Positions 34,239 to 44,018 of a stretch of 64,000 nt of DNA are shown here, in pieces. Location of the stretch: assembly GCF_004005485.1 (NCBI RefSeq), contig NZ_RZUL01000001.1, forward strand, positions 558,001-622,000, written 5' to 3'. Numbering within the stretch: position 1 is the stretch's first letter; each line of letters starts with the position of its first letter. The notes under the pieces were generated by a model. The model was not told the origin of the DNA, searched no databases, and saw only the letters and a list, made by a program, of their open reading frames with translations. Source of the stretch: Sphingobium algorifonticola (GTDB lineage Bacteria; Pseudomonadota; Alphaproteobacteria; Sphingomonadales; Sphingomonadaceae). The position numbers and the translations under genes were made by a program.

Positions 34239-36551
34239 ATGACCATCGGAGCGCAGCGCACATCTGTGCGGACATTGCTGGCACTGGGCATCGCGACGGC
34301 GGCGCTGATCGCCGGGTCCGCCTTCGCGCAGGACGCGCGCCCAGCCGATGAGGAAACGCGGCGCGACGACCCGATCATCACCTCCAACGATATCGTGGTG
34401 CAGGCCGGTATCGGCTTTCGTAACCGCAGCGAGGACAGCGCCGAACCGACGCTGCAATATGGCACCGAATATTTTCAGCGGTTCGAGCCACTGACCGCCG
34501 GCGATGCGCTGAAGCGTGTCCCTTCGGTCACCTTCCTGTCGGACGTCATCGAAAGCGACGGTGCGCGGCTGCGCGGCCTGCCGCCCGGCTATACGCAGAT
34601 TCTCATCAACGGCGAGCGCGTACCCGGCTCCGCCGCTGACCGCTCCTTCTTCCTCGACCGCATTCCGGCCGAGCTGATTTCGCGCGTCGAAATCATCCGC
34701 TCGTCGTCGGCCCGGCGCACGGGCGACGCCATCGCCGGTTCGCTCAACATCGTGCTGCGTGACGGCTATCAGCTTGACGGCGGCTATGTGCGCGGCGGCG
34801 CGCTGTATTATGACGATGAAGAGTTCGAGCCGAGCCTGGGCTTCGTCTATGGCGGGCAGGTCGGTCCCGGACGTCTGCTGCTCGGCGCAAACCTCCAAGG
34901 GCGGCACAATCCCAAGCTCAAGAGCAGCCTGCGCTACGGCGACTCGCCCGAAAACAATCCCGATTTCGCCGAAGACGATTTCGACAATCGCGAAGACCAG
35001 ACCGACACCCGCGATGGCAAGGATTACAGCTTCAACGGCACCTATGAGATCGACGGCGACACGACCGATTTCAAGCTGAACGGCTTCTACGTCCGCACCG
35101 ACCGGACGGAGACCGAGCGGTCGTTCGAATATGACGATCCGACCGCGACCACCGGGCCGCTACCGGGCGGCAATCTGCTGTCCGACAACGCCAATGTGAA
35201 CGAGATCGACCAGGAAAATTACAGCATCGATGGCAAGCTGAGCCACGAATGGTCGCTGGGCACGACATCGCTGCGCGTCGGCTATGCCAAGTTCGACGAA
35301 AAGAGCCGCGAAACCGAATATCAGATCGATTTCGATGTCGATGACGACGAAGACCCGGTGTTCGAAGGCGCGCTGACCGCCACCGATATCGTCGACGAAG
35401 AGTTTTCGGTGAAACTCGACCATACGTTCAAACTCAGCGAAGAAATCAATTTCATCGTCGGCGGCTATCTCCAGAACAAACGCCGCAGCACCGCCATCCG
35501 CGATACGGATGAGGAAGACGAGATTGCCGGTCTTGCAGCGCGCTGGAACCAGTTTTCCGGCAATCCGACCAGCCTGTCGGGTGGCCTGCGCGAAGCCGAT
35601 GTGGAAGACACCGACGGTGGCGTCAATCGCATCCGTGAAGACCGTCGTGACGTGTTCGCGCTGGTCGAAGGCAAGCATGGCGGCTTCTCCTGGGAAGCGG
35701 GCCTGCGCTATGAAACGACGGACCTCAAAATCACCGACTTCACCGAAGCGGCCGCGATCCCCGAACAGGGCAACAGCTATGAAAAGTTCCTGCCCTCCGC
35801 CTCGTTCAAGCTCGACCTGACGCCGCAGGACCGGATCATAGGCTCCGTCGCCCGGACCAACCGTCGCCCGGATTTCAACTTCATTTCCCCCGCGCTGCTG
35901 GAGGAGGAAGTGGGCGACAGCGACCTGCTCGGCAATCCGCAGCTTGACCCGGAAACCGCCTGGGGCTTTGACCTGGGCTATGAACGGCGCATCGGCCGCG
36001 GCGGCATCTTCGGCGTCAACATCTTCTATCGCGACGTCAAGGATCTGATCGAGCTGACCAACACCGGCGAGGAAGGCTCCGAAGGCGAAGGCACGTTCGT
36101 CTATCAGCCGCAGAATGTGGGGGACGGCAAGGTCTATGGCATCGAGTTCGACCTTTCGACCGATCTGGGCTTCGTGGGCCTGCCCAATACCGGTGTGTTC
36201 GGCAACTTCTCCTATCTGGACAGCGAAATCACCGATTTCCTGGGCAAGCGCCGGTTCAACAGCCAATCGAAATATGTCTACAACTTCGGCTTCATTCAGG
36301 ACATTCCCTCCGCGCAGGTCGCCTTCGGCGCGAACCTATCGCAAGCAGGGATCGGCGTTCGAGCGGGTTCTGGTGGAAGAAGTCACGACCACTTATGGCG
36401 CGGACCTCGAAATCTTCGTGGAAAAGCGCGTGGGCAAGAGCTTTACGATCCGCGCGGTCGGCTCCAACCTGCTGAATGGCGCCAAGCGCGAAGTGTTCAA
36501 CAAGTTCGACAATCTGGCCGACCAGACTGCCCGCGACTTCGACGAATATGA
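34239..36551 (+). CDS. Acidic TonB-dependent receptor, reading frame broken near the 3' end
   Basis: 770 residues as read, with AGGGGG before the ATG and a signal ending at GSAFAQ. Plug: DALKRVPSVTFLSDVIESDGARLRGLPPGYTQILINGERVPG, then FFLDRIPAELISRVEIIRS. The barrel is unusually rich in Asp and Glu (for example DVDDDEDPVFEG, DEEDEIAG), which may suit calcium-phytate or other cation complexes. At about 36336 the frame slips: the last 70 or so codons (ending CPRLRRI) are not TBDR-like, while the +1 frame continues YRKQGSAFERVL to a proper terminal RYAF at 36609. Either the gene is damaged or the sequence has an indel here. It diverges from the phytase gene across two Pho-box-like sites. Confidence 0.85.
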   Translation: MTIGAQRTSVRTLLALGIATAALIAGSAFAQDARPADEETRRDDPIITSNDIVVQAGIGFRNRSEDSAEPTLQYGTEYFQRFEPLTAGDALKRVPSVTFLSDVIESDGARLRGLPPGYTQILINGERVPGSAADRSFFLDRIPAELISRVEIIRSSSARRTGDAIAGSLNIVLRDGYQLDGGYVRGGALYYDDEEFEPSLGFVYGGQVGPGRLLLGANLQGRHNPKLKSSLRYGDSPENNPDFAEDDFDNREDQTDTRDGKDYSFNGTYEIDGDTTDFKLNGFYVRTDRTETERSFEYDDPTATTGPLPGGNLLSDNANVNEIDQENYSIDGKLSHEWSLGTTSLRVGYAKFDEKSRETEYQIDFDVDDDEDPVFEGALTATDIVDEEFSVKLDHTFKLSEEINFIVGGYLQNKRRSTAIRDTDEEDEIAGLAARWNQFSGNPTSLSGGLREADVEDTDGGVNRIREDRRDVFALVEGKHGGFSWEAGLRYETTDLKITDFTEAAAIPEQGNSYEKFLPSASFKLDLTPQDRIIGSVARTNRRPDFNFISPALLEEEVGDSDLLGNPQLDPETAWGFDLGYERRIGRGGIFGVNIFYRDVKDLIELTNTGEEGSEGEGTFVYQPQNVGDGKVYGIEFDLSTDLGFVGLPNTGVFGNFSYLDSEITDFLGKRRFNSQSKYVYNFGFIQDIPSAQVAFGANLSQAGIGVRAGSGGRSHDHLWRGPRNLRGKARGQELYDPRGRLQPAEWRQARSVQQVRQSGRPDCPRLRRI

Positions 36552-36609
36552 GCTGGAAAGCGAAAAGGCCGGGCCGGTGTTCCAGCTCATCGCCCGCTAC
36601 GCCTTCTGA
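36337..36609 (+). pseudogene. Displaced C-terminal part of the TBDR (other frame)
   Basis: From TATCGCAAG at 36337 this frame reads YRKQGSAFERVL, then TIRAVGSNLLNGAKREVF and ends QLIARYAF, exactly what a TBDR barrel end should look like: a linker, the last three strands and a terminal Phe. It is offset by +1 from the main frame, consistent with a net gain of one base or loss of two or five near 36336. Confidence 0.75.
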
Positions 36610-36618
36610 CAAACATCG

Positions 36619-36697
36619 GTTCCCCGGCGAAAGCCGGGGTCCAGGGCAACGAAGTGCAATTCTGTGAGACTCTGGACCCCGGCTTTCACCAGGGAAC
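36619..36697. repeat. REP-like extragenic palindrome
   Basis: Arms of 26 bp at 36619-36644 and 36672-36697 are inverted with two mismatches; each arm contains its own hairpin built on CCCCGGCgaaaGCCGGGG. It lies in the convergent gap between a TBDR gene and the HerA-like ATPase gene. Elements of this sequence type are frequent between genes in sphingomonads and rhizobia and may also end transcription from both sides. Confidence 0.72.
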
Positions 36698-36755
36698 AGC
36701 CTGACTTAAATGTCAGTCAGCACAGTTGGTTCGGAAGCAGCCTCAAATCGCGTCC

Positions 36756-38384
36756 CTATTTGAACAGGCCGCCCAATATCCCGCGCACCAGCCGACCCGC
36801 GATCCCGCCGCCGCTCGACTTGCGGGTCGATCCGCCGAACACGGCCTTGCTCAATTCGTTGGCGACCTGACGCCCGACGGTCGAGGCGGCGGACCGGGTG
36901 GCGGATTGGACGGCCTTTCCTAATGCGGAAGGCTTGGCGGCCTCGCGCGCGGCGGCAGCCTCAGCCCGCGCCTGTTCCCGCAACGCCTGCTCGCGAGCCT
37001 TCGCCTCGATCTTGGCCTGCGCGGCAGCGGCCTTTTCGGCTTCCGCCTGGGCTTTGCTGGCCTGTGCCGCCGCCGCTGCCGCACTGCCCCGCGCTGCCAG
37101 TATCTCTTCGGCCGATTCGCGATCGATCGCCTCGTCATATTTGCCCGCCACGGGCGAAATCGACTGGATGATCGCGCGTTCCTTCGCATCGAGCGGACCC
37201 AGGCGCGAGCGCGGCGGCGCGATCAAGGTGCGCTGCACGATCGAGGGCGATCCATCGTCCTGCAACACGGAAACCAGCGCCTCACCGGTCTTGAGTTCGG
37301 TGATCGCCGTCGCAATGTCGAGATCGGGGTTGATACGGAACGTCTCCGCCGCCGCCTTGATCGCTTTCTGATCGCGCGGGGTGAAGGCGCGCAAGGCATG
37401 CTGGACCCGGTTGCCAAGCTGGCCCGCGACATCCTCGGGAATGTCGATCGGGTTCTGCGTGATGAAATAGACGCCCACGCCCTTCGACCGGATCAGCCGC
37501 ACGACCTGCTCGATCTTGTCGGTCAGCGCCTTGGGCGCGTCATCGAACAGCAGATGCGCCTCGTCGAAGAAGAACACGAGCTTGGGCTTTTCGGGATCGC
37601 CGACTTCGGGCAGCGTCTCGAACAGTTCGGAAAGGAGCCACAGCAGGAACGTCGAATAGAGCTTCGGGCTTTGCATCAGCTTGTCGGCGGCAAGTATGTT
37701 GATATAGCCGCGGCCCTTGTCATCCACGCTCAGGAAATCATGGATGTCGAGCGCGGGTTCGCCGAAGAAATGCCCGCCCCCCTGGCTGTCGAGTTGCAGC
37801 AACTGCCGCTGGATCGTGCCGACGCTGGCCTTCGTCACACTGCCATATTTCGCCGAGAGCATGTCGGCATTTTCGGCGCAAAAGCTGAGCATCGCCTGGA
37901 GATCGCCGAGATCGAGCAGCAGCAGCCCTTCCTCGTCGGCATAGCGGAAAGCGATCGACAGCACCCCTTCCTGCGTCTCGTTGAGGTTCATCAGCCGGGC
38001 AAGCAGCAGCGGCCCCATCTCGCTGATCGTCGTGCGGATCGGATGCCCCTGCTGCCCGTACAAATCCCAGAAGATCGCCGGATTGTCGGAATAGCTGTAG
38101 TTCTCCAGCCCGATTTCGGCGGCGCGCGCCACGAGCTTGTCGGCATTCTTGAAGGTCGGCGATCCCGCCATGGCGATACCGGCAAGATCGCCTTTCACAT
38201 CGGCCACGAACACCGGTACACCAGCCGCGGAAAAGCCCTCGGCAATGCCTTGCAACGTCACCGTCTTGCCGGTGCCGGTCGCCCCGGCGATCAGCCCATG
38301 GCGATTGGCGCGCTTCAAGTTCAGCGACTGGCGCGCGCCGCCCTGCGGATCGGGGGCCAGACCCAGAAAAATGCCCTCGCTCAT
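36756..38384 (-). CDS. HerA-like ATPase, DUF853 (YjgR) family
   Basis: 542 residues from [14 protein letters not shown], with GGGAG upstream. Walker A GATGTGKT (34-41) and Walker [13 protein letters not shown] are present, with NIDP-type and [17 protein letters not shown] motifs of the YjgR family. After about residue 410 comes a long Ala/Glu/Lys-rich coiled-coil ([20 protein letters not shown]), then a Gly-rich basic tail ([20 protein letters not shown]). HerA-related ATPases move DNA or help process it, but YjgR itself has no settled function. Confidence 0.9.
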   Translation of the reverse strand: MSEGIFLGLAPDPQGGARQSLNLKRANRHGLIAGATGTGKTVTLQGIAEGFSAAGVPVFVADVKGDLAGIAMAGSPTFKNADKLVARAAEIGLENYSYSDNPAIFWDLYGQQGHPIRTTISEMGPLLLARLMNLNETQEGVLSIAFRYADEEGLLLLDLGDLQAMLSFCAENADMLSAKYGSVTKASVGTIQRQLLQLDSQGGGHFFGEPALDIHDFLSVDDKGRGYINILAADKLMQSPKLYSTFLLWLLSELFETLPEVGDPEKPKLVFFFDEAHLLFDDAPKALTDKIEQVVRLIRSKGVGVYFITQNPIDIPEDVAGQLGNRVQHALRAFTPRDQKAIKAAAETFRINPDLDIATAITELKTGEALVSVLQDDGSPSIVQRTLIAPPRSRLGPLDAKERAIIQSISPVAGKYDEAIDRESAEEILAARGSAAAAAAQASKAQAEAEKAAAAQAKIEAKAREQALREQARAEAAAAREAAKPSALGKAVQSATRSAASTVGRQVANELSKAVFGGSTRKSSGGGIAGRLVRGILGGLFK

Positions 38385-38466
38385 ATCGCAACTCCCCATC
38401 AGACCCGCGCGAGACTAGCCAAGCAGGCCATGCATGGGAAGGCCGCACAGCGCCGCCGGGAAAAGC

Positions 38467-41241
38467 TCAGGCGACTTCGCGGCTGCGCTCGATCACTTCG
38501 GTCAGTTCGGCGCCGGCGGCTTCGAGCAGGCGACGCTCAAGCGTCTGGAGACGCGCCTTGCTCTCGATTTTGCCGCCAAGCAGGTCGGTCACATAAAATG
38601 TATCGACCGCCCGCTCGCCATAGGTGGCGACATGCGCGCTATGGACCGTCACCTTGGACTGGAACAGCGCATTGGCCAGCGCGAAAAGCAAGGCGGGGCG
38701 GTCGCGCGCGTTGATTTCCACCACCGTGAACCGGTTGGAGGCCTTGTTGTCGATCAGGACATTGGGGACGATGTGAAACGCCTCTGCCCTGGTGCGCGGG
38801 AGCGGTCGCGCCTCCAGCCGGGTGATGAGCTTGTGCCGGTTGGCCAGCGCCTCCTCGATCATCCGCTTGATGCGGTCGAGCTGATCCGGGCTGTCGAAAC
38901 GGCCGCCGAACGGATCCTGCACCAGGAAATTGTCGATCGCCATGCCGTCGCGCATTGTGTGGATGCGGGCATCAATGATGTTCCCGCCTGCCAGATGGAT
39001 GGCGCCCGCCACGCGATAGAACAGGCCGGGATGGTCGGCGGCATAGACCGTCACCAGAGTCGCGCCGCGCTGCGGATAGACTTCGGCGGCGATCGACAGG
39101 GGCGCCTTGCCCGCCGCCATCACATGGCGGACATTCTGCGCCAATATGTCGTCCGGCTCCGCGATCCAGTAGGATTCGGGGAAGCGTTTGGTCAGCGCGG
39201 AGAACACGGCATCGCTCAGGCCCATTGCCGCCTGAAGCGCCTCCTGCTTGGCCTCGACCTTTTCTCGCCGCCCGTTCTGCTTGTGGCCCAGCCGCAGCAC
39301 TTCCTCCGCCGCGTCATAGAGATCGGTCAGCAGCTGCCGCTTCCAGCTGTTCCACACACCGGGGCCGACCGCGCGGATATCGACCACCGTCAGGATCAGC
39401 AGCAGTCGCAGCCGCTCGGGGCTTTGCACGACATCGGTGAAGTCCATGATCGTCTTGTAGTCGGACAGGTCCCGCTTGAAGGCCGTTGCCGACATCAGCA
39501 GATGATAGCGCACGAGCCAGGATACCGTCTCTGTCTCCGCCGCACTGAGGCCGAGGCGCGGGCACAGCGAGAGGGCGACGTCCGCACCCAGCAGGCTGTG
39601 GTCGCCGCCGCGCCCCTTGGCAATATCGTGCAGCAGCACCGCGACATAGAGCACCCGGCGCGACAGCAGCTTGTCCATAAGGCCGGTGCACAGCGGATGG
39701 TCGGTCGCGATGTCGCCCTTCTCGATCCGCGCGAGCAGCCCGACGGCGCGGATGGTATGTTCGTCCACGGTATAATGGTGGTACATGTCGAACTGCATCT
39801 GCGCGACGACGCGCCCGAAATCGGGAATGAAGCGGCCGAACACGCTGGCCTCGTTCATCCAGCGCAAGACGGTTTCCGGGTCGCGCGGCGACGTCAGCAC
39901 GTCGAGAAACGCGGCATTGGCGCGCGGGTCCTTGCGGATGTGCCGGTCGATTAGATGGGCGTCGCGGCTGGCCGCGCGAATGGCGGAGGGATGGATCGCC
40001 AGCCCGTGCCGGTCCGCCACGGCAAAGATTTCGATCAGGCGAACAGGGTCTGCCTGGAAAAAATCGTCGGAGGGCAAGGCGATGCGCCCCCGGTCGAGAA
40101 TGAAGCCGTCAAGCTTTTTGGGGCGGCGGAAGAAGCTGGGCACATAGCGGTGCCCGCGCGCCGCCTGCCGGTCGTCGAGATGCGCCAGGAATACGGCCGT
40201 CAGATCGCCGACGATCTTCGCCTGGAGGAAATAATAGCGCATGAACCGCTCGACGGCGGACCGGCCGTTGCGCCCCGCGAAATGCGTCCGCTCGGCAATT
40301 TCCACTTGCAGGTCGAACGTCAGCCGGTCCTCCGCACGCCCGGTAATCATGTGCAGATGGCAACGGACGGCCCACAGGAAATCCTCGGCCTTCTGAAACT
40401 GGCGCAGCTCCTGCCGGGTCAGCAGCCCGGCGTCCACCAGCTCGGCTACGGAACGGACGCGATTGACATATTTGCCGATCCAGAACAGCGTATGCAGATC
40501 GCGCAGGCCGCCCTTGCCTTCCTTCACATTGGGTTCGACGACATAGCGGCTGTCGCCCATCCGCCGGTGGCGCTCATCGCGCTCCTCCAGCTTTTCGGCA
40601 ACGAAGGCCTTGGCCGTGTCTTTCACGACTTCGGCGTCGAACCGCCGCGACGTCTCCTCATAGAGCGCGCGATCGCCCCAGATGTAGCGCGCTTCGAGCA
40701 AGGCGGTGCGGATGGTGAGATCGCCTTTCGCCATCCGCATCGTCTCGTCAATCGATCGGCTGCTGTGCCCGACCTTCAGGCCGAGGTCCCACAGCGAATA
40801 GAGCATCGATTCGATGACCTGTTCGGTCCATCCGGTCGGCTTCCATGGCGTGATGAAACCGATGTCGACGTCGCTGTGCGGCGCCATTTCGCCTCTGCCA
40901 TAACCGCCCACGGCAATCAGCGTCAGCCGCTCCGAGGTGCTGCGATTGCCTGCGGGGTGCAGATAATGGGTGGTGGCGTCATAGAGCAGGCGCAGAATCT
41001 GGTCGATCAGGAAGGCAAAAGCGGACACCGTTTCCCGGCCACGCGTCGGATGCGCGGTCAGCCGCCGCGCCGCTTCTTCGCGCCCGGCTTCCAACGCCAG
41101 CCGCAGTTCGCCGACGATCGCGACGCGCACCGCCTGAACATCGCCATCGCTCTCCTGCGCGAGCACGGCGATGCGGTCGGCAACGATGCGCCGGTCGATG
41201 ATCGCACGGCGATTGGGAAGGCTGTCGAACAGGGTTGGCAT
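38467..41241 (-). CDS. glnD: Bifunctional PII uridylyltransferase/uridylyl-removing enzyme
   Basis: 924 residues from MPTLFDSLPNRR. The nucleotidyltransferase motif GGYGRGEMAPHSDVDIGF (112-129) has the two catalytic aspartates. The central HD domain LYVAVLLHDIAKGRGGDHS removes UMP, and two ACT domains near the C-terminus (VTVYAADHPGLFYRVAGAI and FTVVEINARDRPALLFALANAL) sense glutamine. It sets the uridylylation state of PII proteins and so nitrogen control. It lies 43 bp after mutS on the same strand; glnD next to mutS is a common order in Alphaproteobacteria. Confidence 0.97.
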   Translation of the reverse strand: MPTLFDSLPNRRAIIDRRIVADRIAVLAQESDGDVQAVRVAIVGELRLALEAGREEAARRLTAHPTRGRETVSAFAFLIDQILRLLYDATTHYLHPAGNRSTSERLTLIAVGGYGRGEMAPHSDVDIGFITPWKPTGWTEQVIESMLYSLWDLGLKVGHSSRSIDETMRMAKGDLTIRTALLEARYIWGDRALYEETSRRFDAEVVKDTAKAFVAEKLEERDERHRRMGDSRYVVEPNVKEGKGGLRDLHTLFWIGKYVNRVRSVAELVDAGLLTRQELRQFQKAEDFLWAVRCHLHMITGRAEDRLTFDLQVEIAERTHFAGRNGRSAVERFMRYYFLQAKIVGDLTAVFLAHLDDRQAARGHRYVPSFFRRPKKLDGFILDRGRIALPSDDFFQADPVRLIEIFAVADRHGLAIHPSAIRAASRDAHLIDRHIRKDPRANAAFLDVLTSPRDPETVLRWMNEASVFGRFIPDFGRVVAQMQFDMYHHYTVDEHTIRAVGLLARIEKGDIATDHPLCTGLMDKLLSRRVLYVAVLLHDIAKGRGGDHSLLGADVALSLCPRLGLSAAETETVSWLVRYHLLMSATAFKRDLSDYKTIMDFTDVVQSPERLRLLLILTVVDIRAVGPGVWNSWKRQLLTDLYDAAEEVLRLGHKQNGRREKVEAKQEALQAAMGLSDAVFSALTKRFPESYWIAEPDDILAQNVRHVMAAGKAPLSIAAEVYPQRGATLVTVYAADHPGLFYRVAGAIHLAGGNIIDARIHTMRDGMAIDNFLVQDPFGGRFDSPDQLDRIKRMIEEALANRHKLITRLEARPLPRTRAEAFHIVPNVLIDNKASNRFTVVEINARDRPALLFALANALFQSKVTVHSAHVATYGERAVDTFYVTDLLGGKIESKARLQTLERRLLEAAGAELTEVIERSREVA

Positions 41242-41284
41242 GGGCGCTATGTAGGGATTGCGACGCGCAGTGGGAACCGCTGAT

Positions 41285-43897
41285 TTAGGGGCCCTCAATC
41301 AGGGCCTTCAGCCGATAGAGCATGTCGAGCGCCGCGCGCGGGCTGAGCGTATCGATATCGAGTACGGACAGCGCCTCGCGCAGGGGGTCGGCGGGTGGGG
41401 TCTCGCGGGCAGCAGACACGGCGAAAAGCGGCAGATCGTCCAGGCCCGCGGCAATGCCGCCGGTCTTTGCCTTGCCTGCCTCCAGCCGGGCCAGCACATC
41501 CTTGGCGCGCGCCAGCACGGCAGGCGGGAGGCCCGCGAGACGCGCCACCGCCAGACCGTAGCTGCGATCGGCGGGACCCTGCGCCAGCTCGTGCAGCAGC
41601 ACCAGATCCCCTTTCCATTCCCGTGCGCGAACATGGTGGAGCGACAGCGCGTCGAGCTTTTCAGCAAGGCGCGTGAGTTCGTGATAATGGGTCGCAAACA
41701 GGCAGCGGCACCGGTTCACTTCATGCACCGCCTCGACCACCGCCCAGGCGAGCGCCAGCCCGTCATAGGTGGATGTGCCGCGCCCGACTTCATCGAGGAT
41801 GACGAAGCTGCGTTCGGTTGCCTGCGCCAGGATCGCGGCGGTCTCCACCATTTCGACCATGAATGTCGATCGGCCCCGCGCGAGATTGTCCGACGCGCCG
41901 ACCCGGCTGAACAACCGATCGACAAGGCTGATCCTGGCCGACGCGGCAGGCACGAAGCTGCCCGACTGCGCTAGAATGACGATCAGGGCATTCTGGCGCA
42001 GGAATGTCGATTTGCCGCCCATGTTCGGACCGGTGACCAGCCACAGCCGGTCTCCGTCGGACAGGCGGCAATCATTGGCGACGAACGCCTGGCCCTGGCG
42101 GGTCAGCGCATCCTCCACCACCGGATGCCGGCCGCCGGTAATGTCGAGGCAGCGCCCGTCGGCAAAGTCAGGACGGCACCAGCCGCCTTCCGCCGCCCGT
42201 TCCGCCAGCGCGGCAGCGACGTCCAGCCGCGCAAGCGCGCGCGCCGTCGCATCGATCGCACGTCTGCGAGCGAGCGCGCTTTCGATCAGTTCCTCCAGAT
42301 GCGCGGCCTCGGCGGCGAGGGCGTGGCCGCCTGCCTGCGCGACCCGGCTCGCTTGCTCGTGCAGATCGACCGAATTGAAGCGCACAACCCCGGCCAGCGT
42401 CTGGCGGTGGGTAAAGCCGCTGCCCTCGCGCATCAGCGCGTCGCCATGCTTCGCGGAGACCTCTACATGATAGCCAAGCACCGCATTATGGCGGATCTTG
42501 AGGCTGGCGATGCCGGTCTGTTCGCGATAGCGCGCCTCCAGCGCAGCGATGGCGCGGCGGCCATCGCCCGCCATCCGGCGCAATTCGTCGAGCGCCGCAT
42601 CATAGCCGTCGGCAATGTAGCCGCCGCCACCGCTTTCCGTCGGCGGGCTGGGTACCAGCGCGCGCGTCAAGCGGTCGACGAGTTCGCCGTGCCCGTCCAG
42701 CGTCGGCAGCAGTGCGTCGAGCAGGGCCGGACGATCGGACAGCGCACCGAGCCGTTCGCGCAGCAACCGCGCCTCGCCCAGCCCGTCACGCAACTGGCCC
42801 AGATCACGCGGCGAACCTCGACCCATCGCGATACGACCCAGCGCCCGCCCGATGTCCGGCAAGGCGCGCAATGCACCACGCAACGCGCCGCGCAGTCCGC
42901 TGTCGCCGTGCAGCCAGGCGACCAGCGCCAGCCGCGCATCGATGTCCTGCCTGTCGAGCAACGGCGCGGACAGATCCGCCGCCAGCAGCCTTGCGCCCGG
43001 TCCGGTCACGGTACGATCGACGGCGGCCAGAAGGCTCCCGGCGCGGTGCCCCGCCATCGTCTGAACGATTTCCAGGCTCTCGCGCGTCGCTGCGTCGATC
43101 GCCATATGCGCGTCGGTGCTGCGGCGCACGGGAATGGCGAGGAAAGGCAATGTCCCCTTGCCCGCATGATCCAGATAGGCCAGCAACCCGCCCATCGCCG
43201 CAAGCTCCGCCCGGCTGAAGCTGCCGAAGCCGTCAAGCGTCGCCACCGCATAATGCCGTTTCAACAGCGCCTCGGCGCGCAGCGAATCGAATGCGGCGCG
43301 ATCGAACGGATAAGCGGCATAGCCGGTGTCGATCGCCAGGCCCGATGGCATAACCACCTCGCTCGGCCGCAGCCGGGCCAGCTCCGCGCCAAGCTGGGCG
43401 GGCGTGAGCGTCATCGTTTCGAAACGGCCGTTGGAGATATCGGCCGCCGCAAGCCCATAATCCGGCCCGACCTGCGCCAGCGCGACCAGCATATTGTCCG
43501 TCCGCGCATCGAGCAGCGCGTCCTCGGTCAGCGTGCCCGCCGTGACATAGCGCACGATCGCGCGCGCGACCAAGGCCTTCGACCCGCGCGCCTTGGCCTC
43601 CGCGGGCGTTTCCGTCTGTTCCGCGATGGCGACGCGGTGGCCCGCGCGGATCAGCCGGGCAAGATAGGCTTCGGCGCTGTGCACCGGCACGCCGCACATC
43701 GGGATCGGTGCGCCATCATGTTCGCCGCGCGACGTCAGCGCAATGTCGAGCGTCGCCGCCGCCGCTTTCGCATCGTCGAAGAACAGTTCGAAAAAATCCC
43801 CCATGCGGTAGAACAGCAGGCAATCGGCGGCCTCTGCCTTCAATGCCAGATATTGCGCCATCATCGGCGTTGGCGCGGCGGGAGGAGAATGGACCAT
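41285..43897 (-). CDS. mutS: DNA mismatch repair protein MutS
   Basis: 870 residues from MVHSPPAAPTPMMAQYL; the longer frame to 43966 adds a stretch with no homology features. The mismatch-recognition motif FYRMGDFFELF (29-39) is intact, and the ATPase has Walker A GPNMGGKST, Walker B SFVILDEVGRGTSTYDG and the switch FATHYHELT. It recognises mispairs and starts repair with MutL. It is transcribed with glnD and divergent from maeB (121 bp apart). Confidence 0.97.
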   Translation of the reverse strand: MVHSPPAAPTPMMAQYLALKAEAADCLLFYRMGDFFELFFDDAKAAAATLDIALTSRGEHDGAPIPMCGVPVHSAEAYLARLIRAGHRVAIAEQTETPAEAKARGSKALVARAIVRYVTAGTLTEDALLDARTDNMLVALAQVGPDYGLAAADISNGRFETMTLTPAQLGAELARLRPSEVVMPSGLAIDTGYAAYPFDRAAFDSLRAEALLKRHYAVATLDGFGSFSRAELAAMGGLLAYLDHAGKGTLPFLAIPVRRSTDAHMAIDAATRESLEIVQTMAGHRAGSLLAAVDRTVTGPGARLLAADLSAPLLDRQDIDARLALVAWLHGDSGLRGALRGALRALPDIGRALGRIAMGRGSPRDLGQLRDGLGEARLLRERLGALSDRPALLDALLPTLDGHGELVDRLTRALVPSPPTESGGGGYIADGYDAALDELRRMAGDGRRAIAALEARYREQTGIASLKIRHNAVLGYHVEVSAKHGDALMREGSGFTHRQTLAGVVRFNSVDLHEQASRVAQAGGHALAAEAAHLEELIESALARRRAIDATARALARLDVAAALAERAAEGGWCRPDFADGRCLDITGGRHPVVEDALTRQGQAFVANDCRLSDGDRLWLVTGPNMGGKSTFLRQNALIVILAQSGSFVPAASARISLVDRLFSRVGASDNLARGRSTFMVEMVETAAILAQATERSFVILDEVGRGTSTYDGLALAWAVVEAVHEVNRCRCLFATHYHELTRLAEKLDALSLHHVRAREWKGDLVLLHELAQGPADRSYGLAVARLAGLPPAVLARAKDVLARLEAGKAKTGGIAAGLDDLPLFAVSAARETPPADPLREALSVLDIDTLSPRAALDMLYRLKALIEGP

Positions 43898-44018
43898 GGC
43901 CCCGCTGCGATAGCGGCTCGCGCGACACGGCGAAAGGGACAGATATTTGCGGCGACGCTTGTCCAACTGCCGTCAATGCCGCTAGTGCTGGGCAAGGCAG
44001 CGTGGCGGGAGCAGGAGC

